Source: Paracoccaceae bacterium (GTDB taxonomy: Bacteria > Pseudomonadota > Alphaproteobacteria > Rhodobacterales > Rhodobacteraceae). Taken from it: 31,651 nucleotides of DNA. The translations under genes and the position numbers were made by a program. Below the pieces are notes generated by a model that saw nothing but the letters and a program-made list of their open reading frames with translations, was not told the origin of the DNA and made no database searches. The stretch is from contig JAFIEC010000255.1 of NCBI GenBank assembly GCA_020832725.1, positions 1 through 31,651 on the forward strand. Reading direction: 5' to 3'. Position 1 is the stretch's first letter, and each line of letters starts with the position of its first letter. This document shows positions 14,963-22,069 of the stretch, piece by piece.

Positions 14963-17037
14963 GCCGCAGCCTGATGATCGGTGTGGATGTCGGCGGCACC
15001 TTTACCGATGTCTTCGTTCTCGACGAGGCGACAGGGGAGGCGCGTGTGGCCAAGGTGCCCACGACGCGCCCCGACCAGTCGGGCGGGTTCCTGGCGGGCA
15101 TTCGCGCCCAGGTCAGCGACCTGGCCCGCGTGGCCAGCGTGGTGCACGGCACCACTGCGGGCACCAATGCGCTGCTGGAGCGAAAGGGTGCGCGGACGGG
15201 TGTCATCACCACCGCCGGTTTTCGCGACGCGCTGGAGATGCGCCGACGGGACCGGCCACGCACCTGGGGGTTGCGGGGCGATTTCGTGCCCATCGTGCCA
15301 CGCGACCTGCGCATCGAGGTGCCCGAGCGGGTGCTGTCCTGCGGAACGGTGCGGGTTCCGGTGGACATCGCTGCCGTCGAGGCCGCAGGGCGTGCCCTGC
15401 TGGACGCGGGCTGCGAGGCGGTGGCGATCCTGTTCGTCAATTCCTATGCCAATTCCGAGAACGAGGCCCGCGCCGCCGAGGCGCTGCGCGCGTTCTGGCC
15501 CAACCCCCATGTCTCGGTCTCTTCCGAGATCCTGCCCGAGATACGCGAGTTCGAGCGGTTTTCGACCGCGGCGCTGAACGCCTATCTGCAACCCGAAGTG
15601 TCGGGCTATCTGGACCGGCTGGAAAGGTCGCTCCGGTCAGAGGATTTCGGAGGCGAGTTTCTCATCGTGCAGTCGAACGGCGGCGTGATGTCGGTGGACA
15701 CCGCCTGTCGTGTGCCCGTCCGCACCGCCCTGTCAGGCCCGGCCGCCGGGGTGATCGCGGCGGCCTACATCGCCGGTACGGCGGGTTTTCCAGACATCAT
15801 CACCGGCGACATGGGGGGGACCTCTTTCGATGTCTCGCTGATCGCCGGAGGGCAGGCCGCCCTTGCCCCACAGACATCGATCGATTTCGGCATGGTGGTC
15901 CGCAACCCGATGATCGAGATCGCCACCATCGGCGCGGGCGGCGGCTCGATCGCGTGGGTGGACAAGGGGGGTCTTCTGAACATCGGGCCCGAAAGCGCGG
16001 GCTCTGATCCCGGGCCCGTCGCCTATGGGCGCGGCAATGATCGCCCCACCGTGACGGATGCCAACATCGTGCTGGGGCGGATCGATCCGGCACGCCCGAT
16101 CGGCGGCATTGCCCGGCTGGACGTCGAGGCTGCCCGGGCGGCCATCGCCGCCCATGTGGGCGAACCTCTGGGCCTTGGCATCGAGGCTTCGGCCGAAGCG
16201 ATCATCCGGGTGGCCAACAGCCGCATGGCGGGTGCGTTGCGGCTGGTCTCGGTCGAGCGCGGCCATGACCCAAAGCGCTTTGCCTACATGCCCTTCGGCG
16301 GCGGGGGCGCGCTGCATGCCGGTGCGCTGATCGCCGAGACCGGGGTGGGCAGGGCGATCGTGCCGCGCTTCCCCGGCGTGACCTCGGCCATGGGCTGCGT
16401 GATCGCCGACATGCGGCAGGATTTCGTGCAGACGGTCAACACGATGACGGCACAGGCCGATACCGGGGCCCTGGCCGCGCTCATGCAGGAGCATCACGAT
16501 GCCGGGCAGGCGCAGCTGGCTGCGGCCGGGGTCAGCTTTGCCGGGCGCGAGGTCGTGTTCGAGCTGGACATGGCCTATGTCGGCCAGACCCACACGGTCG
16601 CCGTGCCCTTGCCGGTGGAGCTGCCCGAGGGCCGTGTCCGGCCTCCGACACGCGAGGGGATCCTTTCGGCCTTCGAGGATGCCTACATGGCAACCTATGG
16701 CCGCTTGCTTCCCGGCGGGGTGACCCGGATCCTCAACCTGCGCAGCGCCGTGATCGGGCTGCGGCCAAAGTTCGACCTCTCGACGCTGGCCCCCGGCCCC
16801 GATGCCAGCCTGGAGGCGGCGCGTCGGGGCAGCAGACCGGTGCATCTTGGCGGAAGCTGGCACGAGACGGCCATATGGGACCGGCTTTCGCTGCCGGTTG
16901 GAGCGGTCATCACAGGGCCCGCCATCCTCGATCAGCCCGACACCACCATCCTGATCGAGCCTGGTCAGGCGGGCGAGGTCGACCGTTTCGGCAATGTCAT
17001 CATCGCACCCGCCCTTGCGGGGCAGGAGGGAAAATGA
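14959..17037 (+). CDS. Hydantoinase A/oxoprolinase family protein (HyuA type)
   Basis: This 692-residue protein is the ATP-binding A subunit partnering the HyuB-type protein. It has an ASKHA-type phosphate loop GVDVGGTFTDVF at residues 8-19, VVHGTTAGTNALLERKGA in the first hundred residues, TALSGPAAGVIAA in the middle and a second phosphate motif DMGGTSFDVSLI, all in the usual order. Length fits the family. The start at 14959 has GGAG at 14947-14950 and places the phosphate loop at the N-terminus as expected. The pair should hydrolyse a cyclic amide with ATP. Members act on N-methylhydantoin, 5-oxoproline or caprolactam; some carboxylate ketones, so family alone does not fix the reaction. Confidence 0.9.
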   Translation: MSRSLMIGVDVGGTFTDVFVLDEATGEARVAKVPTTRPDQSGGFLAGIRAQVSDLARVASVVHGTTAGTNALLERKGARTGVITTAGFRDALEMRRRDRPRTWGLRGDFVPIVPRDLRIEVPERVLSCGTVRVPVDIAAVEAAGRALLDAGCEAVAILFVNSYANSENEARAAEALRAFWPNPHVSVSSEILPEIREFERFSTAALNAYLQPEVSGYLDRLERSLRSEDFGGEFLIVQSNGGVMSVDTACRVPVRTALSGPAAGVIAAAYIAGTAGFPDIITGDMGGTSFDVSLIAGGQAALAPQTSIDFGMVVRNPMIEIATIGAGGGSIAWVDKGGLLNIGPESAGSDPGPVAYGRGNDRPTVTDANIVLGRIDPARPIGGIARLDVEAARAAIAAHVGEPLGLGIEASAEAIIRVANSRMAGALRLVSVERGHDPKRFAYMPFGGGGALHAGALIAETGVGRAIVPRFPGVTSAMGCVIADMRQDFVQTVNTMTAQADTGALAALMQEHHDAGQAQLAAAGVSFAGREVVFELDMAYVGQTHTVAVPLPVELPEGRVRPPTREGILSAFEDAYMATYGRLLPGGVTRILNLRSAVIGLRPKFDLSTLAPGPDASLEAARRGSRPVHLGGSWHETAIWDRLSLPVGAVITGPAILDQPDTTILIEPGQAGEVDRFGNVIIAPALAGQEGK

Positions 17038-17651
17038 GCGCCGCGCCTCTGGACACAAGCCGCACCGCGCTGGTCACGATCGACCTGCAGAACGATTTCA
17101 TCCATCCCGATGGTGCCTATGGCCGCGCCGGGCTGGGCGAGCCCGAGATGGCGGCCCTGCCCGGGCGCATCGTGCCGGTGCGCGACGCACTGCGGGCCCG
17201 GGGTGGCGCCTATATCTCGGTGCAGTTCACGCTGGTACCCGGCCCGGGTGGCGAGCCGCTCATCGCGAACCACCTGCGCGAGCTGCGCCCGTTTCTCGGC
17301 AAGGGCGATTTCGCGCCCGGGGCCTGGGGACATTCGGTCGTGGATGCCCTCGCACCTGCCGATTACGTGGTGGAGAAGGTGGCCTATTCCTGCTTCTACC
17401 AGAGCCGGATGGAATACATCGTCAAGGCGCTGGGCATCGAGACCATCATCTTCGGCGGGATCGTCACGAACGGAGGTGTCGCCAGCAGCCTGCGCGATGC
17501 GCATCTGCGCGACATCCGCACGATCCTTCTTTCTGACGGAACGGCCGCCTTCCGGCCAGAGATCCACGAGGCCAGCCTCGTCTCGCTGGGCACGGTCGCC
17601 CGGGTGATGACCTGCGCCGAAGCGACGGCCCTGCTGGAGGCTTCTGCATGA
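17034..17651 (+). CDS. Isochorismatase-fold hydrolase lacking the amidase cysteine
   Basis: The product (205 aa) belongs to the cysteine-hydrolase/isochorismatase superfamily, which includes N-carbamoylsarcosine amidase, maleamate amidase and nicotinamidase. Asp17 in VTIDLQNDF and Lys115 in VVEKVAYS match two catalytic residues. The third, Cys in the pattern TxxCV, is replaced: residues 145-149 read TNGGV, with Gly148 encoded by GGT at 17475-17477. True isochorismatases, which cleave a vinyl ether, also lack that Cys, so the protein may be a non-amidase hydrolase. It overlaps both neighbours as ATGA. In this operon a role in processing the opened ring product is expected, but not a standard thiol amidase reaction. 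Confidence 0.85.
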   Translation: MSAAPLDTSRTALVTIDLQNDFIHPDGAYGRAGLGEPEMAALPGRIVPVRDALRARGGAYISVQFTLVPGPGGEPLIANHLRELRPFLGKGDFAPGAWGHSVVDALAPADYVVEKVAYSCFYQSRMEYIVKALGIETIIFGGIVTNGGVASSLRDAHLRDIRTILLSDGTAAFRPEIHEASLVSLGTVARVMTCAEATALLEASA

Positions 17652-18523
17652 GCGGGCTGCGGGAGAGGCTGGCGCAGGCACCGATCCTGGTGGCGCCGGG
17701 TGTCTATGACGGGCTGACCGCAACCCTCGCCGAAGCGGCGGGCTTCGAGGCGCTCTACCTTTCGGGGGCGGCTGTGGCCTACACCCGGCTGGGCAGGCCT
17801 GACATCGGGCTTTCCACCATGTCCGAGATGGCCGACACCATGGCGCTGATCCGCGACCGGGTGGAGCTGCCGGTGATCATCGATGCCGATACGGGTTTTG
17901 GCAACGCGTTGAACGCGCGGCGCACGATGCAGGTCTACGAGCGGGCGGGCGCATCGGCGCTGCAGGTGGAGGACCAGTCCTATCCCAAGCGCTGTGGCCA
18001 CCTTGCCGACAAGAGCCTGATCCTGGCGTCCGAAATGGCGGGCAAGATCGCGGCCATGGCCGATGCCCGGGCCAGTGACGAGACCCTCATCATCGCCCGC
18101 ACCGATGCCATCGCGGTGGAAGGGTTCGAGGCGGCCATCGCGCGGGCCGAACTCTACCTTCAGGCCGGAGCCGATGCGCTGTTCATCGAGGCTCCCCGCT
18201 CGATGGAGGAGTTGCGCTCGATCTGCGAGACATTCCGCGGCCGTGCACCGCTGATGGCCAACATGGTGGAGGGCGGGGCGACGCCGATCACGACCGCCGC
18301 CGATCTCGAGGCTCTCGGCTTCTCGCTGGTCATCTTTCCGGGCGGGATCGTCAGGGCGCTGGCGCGGACCGCCGAGGATTACTACGCCAGCCTGCGCGCC
18401 AGTGGCAGCAACGCCCCCTTCGCCGATCGGATGTTCGATTTCGGCGAGTTGAATGCGCGTATCGGCACGCCCGGCATGCTGGAGCTTGGCGCGCGTTATG
18501 CCGCGGGCGGGGGAAAGGGCTGA
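17648..18523 (+). CDS. Isocitrate lyase/PEP mutase-family C-C lyase
   Basis: This 291-residue protein has the phosphoenolpyruvate mutase/isocitrate lyase barrel. Metal-binding IDADTGFGNALN is at residues 78-89 and the gating-loop motif KRCGH at 114-118, with Cys116 as the lyase catalytic residue that PEP mutases lack. LSGAAVAYTRLGRPDIG at 38-54 resembles 2,3-dimethylmalate lyase and oxaloacetate decarboxylase members more than classic isocitrate lyase, which is also much longer. It is the last gene of the arm, joined by ATGA overlap. Retro-aldol cleavage of a substituted malate made by the LeuCD-like hydratase, giving a 2-oxo acid and a short acid, is the inferred step. Its 3' end overlaps gph by 28 bases. 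Confidence 0.87.
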   Translation: MSGLRERLAQAPILVAPGVYDGLTATLAEAAGFEALYLSGAAVAYTRLGRPDIGLSTMSEMADTMALIRDRVELPVIIDADTGFGNALNARRTMQVYERAGASALQVEDQSYPKRCGHLADKSLILASEMAGKIAAMADARASDETLIIARTDAIAVEGFEAAIARAELYLQAGADALFIEAPRSMEELRSICETFRGRAPLMANMVEGGATPITTAADLEALGFSLVIFPGGIVRALARTAEDYYASLRASGSNAPFADRMFDFGELNARIGTPGMLELGARYAAGGGKG

Positions 18524-19179
18524 GACGGCGCCAGCAATGACCCGAGTAGGTGCGGCAAGGCCGCATGATGCGAGAACGCCGCCCGGTGCGGCAATGCTGC
18601 GATCTCTGCCGATCGATAACCCTCGGTGCACAGCACAAAGGGCACGCCGGCCGCCCGCGCGCATTCGGCGTCCACCTCGCTGTCCCCGATGAACAGGCCC
18701 TGATTCGCCCCGACCCCTGCCAGCGCCGCCAGAAGCGGTTCGGGTGCCGGTTTGCGCTGGGGCAGCGTGTCACCACAGATCACGGCAGCAAAGCTTGCCT
18801 CGAGGCCGAAATGTGCCAGCACCGCACGGGTGGGGGCCTCGGGCTTGTTGGTGCAGAGTGCGAGCCTCAGACCCGTCTGGCCGAGCGCCGCGAGCATTTC
18901 CGGCACCCCCGGATACAGGGTGCTGCGCTCGGTGGCGCGCGGGTAGATCTCGAGGAAACGGGCCAGCATCGTGGCGCGGCGCGGATCGCCCGGGGCCAAC
19001 CGGCCGTGGCGGGCGAGGCAATCCACGAAATGCGCCGCCCCGTGCCCGATGAACCGGCGGCTTTGCGACAGCCCGACGGGAGGCAGGCCTGCGCCATCCA
19101 GCACGTCCAGGGCGCAGGCGTGGATGTCGGGCACGGTATCGACAAGCGTGCCGTCAAGATCGAAGACGATGGCTGTCAC
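18496..19179 (-). CDS. gph: Phosphoglycolate phosphatase (HAD family)
   Basis: The product (227 aa) is a HAD-superfamily phosphatase with the nucleophile motif VFDLDGTLVDT at residues 5-15, LALCTNKPEAPT as motif II and FIGDSEVDAECA as the acidic motif IV. A GTG at 19179, 20 bases after the rpe stop, is chosen because it places the nucleophile motif at the N-terminus; the frame is open further upstream but inside rpe. Phosphoglycolate phosphatase is the usual partner of rpe. The gene ends inside the opposing lyase gene, overlapping it tail to tail by 28 bases. Other small phosphate esters are possible substrates. Confidence 0.82.
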   Translation of the reverse strand: MTAIVFDLDGTLVDTVPDIHACALDVLDGAGLPPVGLSQSRRFIGHGAAHFVDCLARHGRLAPGDPRRATMLARFLEIYPRATERSTLYPGVPEMLAALGQTGLRLALCTNKPEAPTRAVLAHFGLEASFAAVICGDTLPQRKPAPEPLLAALAGVGANQGLFIGDSEVDAECARAAGVPFVLCTEGYRSAEIAALPHRAAFSHHAALPHLLGSLLAPSQPFPPPAA

Positions 19180-19198
19180 ACCCAGGCGCCTTGCGCGC

Positions 19199-19903
19199 TC
19201 AGGCCGCGGCGCGTGGTCTGGCGGCCTCGGCGGCTGCGCGGATCGCGCGGATGTTGGCTCCATAGGGGGCGGGATTGTCCACCGATCCACCCCTGAACAC
19301 CGCCGAGCCGGCCACCAGCACATCAGCCCCGGCCGCCGCCACCAGAGGCGCGGTTTCGGGTGTGACCCCGCCATCGATCTCGATGTGAACCGGCCGGTCT
19401 CCGATCAGATCGCGCAATGCGCGGACCTTTTCCACCTGGGAGGCGATGAAGCTCTGCCCCCCGAAGCCGGGGTTCACCGTCATCACGCAGACCAGATCGA
19501 TGGAGTCGAGCAGATGGGAGACGGCATCCAGCCCCGTGCCGGGATTCAGGGCAAGCCCCGCCCGGGCCCCTGTTGCGCGGATTGCCTGGAGGGTGCGGTG
19601 AATATGGGGCCCGGCCTCGAGATGGGCCGTGATGATGTCGGCCCCGGCCTCTGCGAAGGCGTCGATATAGGGATCGACCGGCGCGATCATGAGGTGCACA
19701 TCCATCACACCCCGGACATGGGGCCGGATCGCCTTTACCATCGCCGGCCCGAAAGTGAGGTTGGGCACGAAATGGCCGTCCATCACATCCACATGCACCC
19801 AGTCCGCGCCCTGTTCCTCCACCGCCCGGCACTCGGCCCCGATGGCGGCGAAATCGGCCGACAGGATGGAGGGGGCGATCTTTATGGCGCGGTCAAAGGG
19901 CAT
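19199..19903 (-). CDS. rpe: Ribulose-phosphate 3-epimerase
   Basis: This 234-residue TIM-barrel enzyme interconverts ribulose 5-phosphate and xylulose 5-phosphate. IAPSILSADF, WVHVDVMDGHFVPN, VMTVNPGFGGQSF and HIEIDGGV are the four standard blocks with the metal-binding His and Asp residues. The ATG at 19903 has GGGAGG about 8 bases upstream; an in-frame ATG at 19948 lacks conserved sequence. It is followed by gph and separated from the maleate isomerase-like gene by 63 bases. It is probably a housekeeping gene next to the catabolic cluster, not part of it, although read-through from upstream is possible. Confidence 0.93.
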   Translation of the reverse strand: MPFDRAIKIAPSILSADFAAIGAECRAVEEQGADWVHVDVMDGHFVPNLTFGPAMVKAIRPHVRGVMDVHLMIAPVDPYIDAFAEAGADIITAHLEAGPHIHRTLQAIRATGARAGLALNPGTGLDAVSHLLDSIDLVCVMTVNPGFGGQSFIASQVEKVRALRDLIGDRPVHIEIDGGVTPETAPLVAAAGADVLVAGSAVFRGGSVDNPAPYGANIRAIRAAAEAARPRAAA

Positions 19904-19966
19904 CTGGGCCTCCCGGATGAGATGGGGCACCTCTAGCGTCGGCGGCATGGCGCGTAAAGGGCGGCG

Positions 19967-20722
19967 TCAGCCCAGGCGCGCGCCCCAATGCTCGGCCCGG
20001 ACCCATGACATGAGATCCTCGCGCGTGGGCTCCATACCCCGGGCAATGCCCGCCATTCGCCAGGCGATGCACAGCATGCACGACAGCAGCGGCGCGTCGC
20101 CCACAAGCGGCCGGTCACGGATCGGGCGCAACGAAGGCAGGCCGGTGCCAAGGATCACGACCGCATCCGCCCCGGTCTCCGCCACCTCGTCGAGGACGGG
20201 CGGCACCGCCTCCGAGGGCAGGCTGTAGATCGGGTGGAAGGCGGTGGATTCGCGAAAGGCCGAAGGCTTCGCCACCACCTCGAAGCCCCGCTCGGCCCAA
20301 TAGACCGCGCTCGCGTCGTTGAGCGACTGATGATAGGGGGTCACCAGCGCGATGCGGCGCGCCCCGAGGACGCCCAGCGCATCGACAACGGCCGTGGCGG
20401 CGGTAATCACGGGCACGCCTGCCTGTTCGGTCAGGGCCGCGAGTGTGCTGTCCTCCCGTGTGGCCCCGGCCAGATAGGAGGCACCCGTGCAGGCAAAGCC
20501 GATCGCGCCCACGGGCGCGTTGGCGAACTGGGCCAGCGCCTTGTCGTAATTGTCGAAATAATCGTGCAGGCGGGCGTCTATCGTGCCCTTGTCCGACATC
20601 AGCCTGCCGTTGATCCAGGCCATTCCCGGAGGCGTCAGGATGGCCATTTCAGGCTCGACCGTGGTGTTGGCCTGGGGCGTGAACACCCCCATCAGTCCTT
20701 TCGGCGCGTATTCCAGCGTCAT
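19967..20722 (-). CDS. Maleate isomerase/Asp-Glu racemase family protein
   Basis: The product (251 aa) belongs to the Asp/Glu racemase superfamily, close to maleate isomerases and arylmalonate decarboxylases. It begins with LMGVFTPQANTTVEPEM, which is typical of that branch. Cys78 in GFACTGASYLAG and Cys215 or Cys218 in LLSCMLCIAW give the two-cysteine arrangement of maleate isomerase and racemases; arylmalonate decarboxylase keeps only the second. The ATG has GGAGG close upstream and follows the FAD monooxygenase stop by 14 bases, so the two form an operon. Cis-trans isomerisation of maleate or a maleamate-like acid is the favoured role because neighbouring genes handle the same class of compound. 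Confidence 0.8.
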   Translation of the reverse strand: MTLEYAPKGLMGVFTPQANTTVEPEMAILTPPGMAWINGRLMSDKGTIDARLHDYFDNYDKALAQFANAPVGAIGFACTGASYLAGATREDSTLAALTEQAGVPVITAATAVVDALGVLGARRIALVTPYHQSLNDASAVYWAERGFEVVAKPSAFRESTAFHPIYSLPSEAVPPVLDEVAETGADAVVILGTGLPSLRPIRDRPLVGDAPLLSCMLCIAWRMAGIARGMEPTREDLMSWVRAEHWGARLG

Positions 20723-20736
20723 GGCTTTCCTCCGGG

Positions 20737-21954
20737 TCAGGCGACCTTGGCCGCCAGCCGCAACCCCTCGATCATCGAGGAGCGCAGCAGATGGGCATGC
20801 AGCTTTTCGCGATCGGCGGCGATGGCCTGAAGCCCGGCCAGAATCTCGCGTCGCTTCGCAGGATCGCGCTCGCGCATCCGCGCGCGATTGCGGTCGGCCT
20901 GTGCCAGGATCTGCTCGCGGGCAACGGGGCGGCGGCGGCGGTCGTAAAGGTCCAGCCGCGACAGCCCCGCGCCCCGGCGCAGCATGTCGCCCAGCGCAGC
21001 CGAGAGCTCGAAGGCATCGTGAATGCCGCCATTCAGCCCCATGCCGCCCGAAGGATTGTTGAGATGGGCGGCATCGCCCGCCAGCGCCACGCGCCCCACC
21101 CTGTAACTGGGCACGATGCGCTGATGCACGCGGTAGGGGCGCTTTTCCATCACCTCATAGGGCTCGCCCCTGGGCACGACCACTTGCAGCGATTCCTCGA
21201 TCGCCTCGTCGGTCATCTGGTCCTCGATCGAGACATCCTCGCGCGGATAGATCGACACGCGCCAGCGCCCGGGCACCTTCAGAAGGCTGAAATTGCCACC
21301 ATCCTTCCAGCAATAGCTCACATTCGACAGGCCCTCGAGATGCTCCTCGAAGGGGAAGGTGGTGGTCACGAGAAGGGTCGTCTCGGGATAGGTCTGCCCG
21401 TCGAATTCAAGCCCCAGCGCCGCGCGCACCATGCTGCGCGCACCATCTGCCCCGATGACGAAGCGCGCACGGATATCCTCGCGCGCGCCAGTGCCGTCCT
21501 GCTCCACGCTCAGGGTCGCGCCCAGATCGTCCTGGGCAAGCGCCACGCCCTTCCAGCCAAAGCGCAGCGCGACATTTCCCTCGCGCGTCAGCCGCTCGAC
21601 CAGAAGTTGCGACAGCTTCCATTGCTCGCATTGCAGCCGGTAGGGATGTGCCGTCTCGTTGGCCAGTACCGACAGGTCGAACACCGCCCGGTCACCCGAC
21701 GGGTGCAGCCTGATCTGCCAGTCGGGGCAGATCAGCCCACGCGCGACCAGCGCGCCACCAAGACCCACCTGATCGAGCATGTCCAGCGTGGGGGGGTGAA
21801 AGGTGGATGCGCGCAGGTCTTCGGAGACGCCCGCAGCCTGTTCGAGGACTTGCACCGAGATCCCCTGCTGCGCCAGAAGCCATGCCAGCGTCAGGGCCAC
21901 GGGGCCGCCACCGGCAATCGCCACCTCGCAATCATGGACAGGTTGCGCGTTCAT
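20737..21954 (-). CDS. FAD-dependent aromatic-type monooxygenase
   Basis: This 405-residue protein is a group A flavin monooxygenase with the three standard motifs: GGGPVA at residues 15-20, VIGADGARSMVR at 167-177 and GRVALAGDAAHLNNPSGGMG at 287-306. Such enzymes hydroxylate phenols and N-heteroaromatics with NAD(P)H and oxygen; MhpA and related enzymes are examples. The ATG at 21954 has GGAGGG about 7 bases upstream; the open frame extends further but only through the promoter region. It forms an operon with the maleate isomerase-like gene and is divergent from the aldehyde dehydrogenase. The substrate is not visible. A ring hydroxylation feeding the cyclic-amide branch is possible but unproven. 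Confidence 0.86.
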   Translation of the reverse strand: MNAQPVHDCEVAIAGGGPVALTLAWLLAQQGISVQVLEQAAGVSEDLRASTFHPPTLDMLDQVGLGGALVARGLICPDWQIRLHPSGDRAVFDLSVLANETAHPYRLQCEQWKLSQLLVERLTREGNVALRFGWKGVALAQDDLGATLSVEQDGTGAREDIRARFVIGADGARSMVRAALGLEFDGQTYPETTLLVTTTFPFEEHLEGLSNVSYCWKDGGNFSLLKVPGRWRVSIYPREDVSIEDQMTDEAIEESLQVVVPRGEPYEVMEKRPYRVHQRIVPSYRVGRVALAGDAAHLNNPSGGMGLNGGIHDAFELSAALGDMLRRGAGLSRLDLYDRRRRPVAREQILAQADRNRARMRERDPAKRREILAGLQAIAADREKLHAHLLRSSMIEGLRLAAKVA

Positions 21955-22013
21955 CGGTCCCTCCGGCGTATGGTTGGCGTGTGGCAGGGGCGAGCTGGAT
22001 GCTGCGGTCACAC

Positions 22014-22045
22014 TTGTCTTATTCTTACGACATGTTACTGTGCAA
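22014..22045. promoter_or_regulatory. Candidate overlapping divergent promoters
   Basis: The 115-base gap between the monooxygenase and aldehyde dehydrogenase genes is AT-richer in its middle. On the minus strand TTGCAC (22045-22040) and AATAAG (22023-22018) are 16 bases apart. On the plus strand TTGTCT (22014-22019) and TACTGT (22036-22041) are also 16 bases apart. TGTC and GACA at 22015-22018 and 22029-22032 form a weak inverted repeat. No ACAAnnTTGT site like the one at 12989-13031 was found, so control may be separate. Confidence 0.3.
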
Positions 22046-22069
22046 GGCAAATACACATCGAGGTCCACC

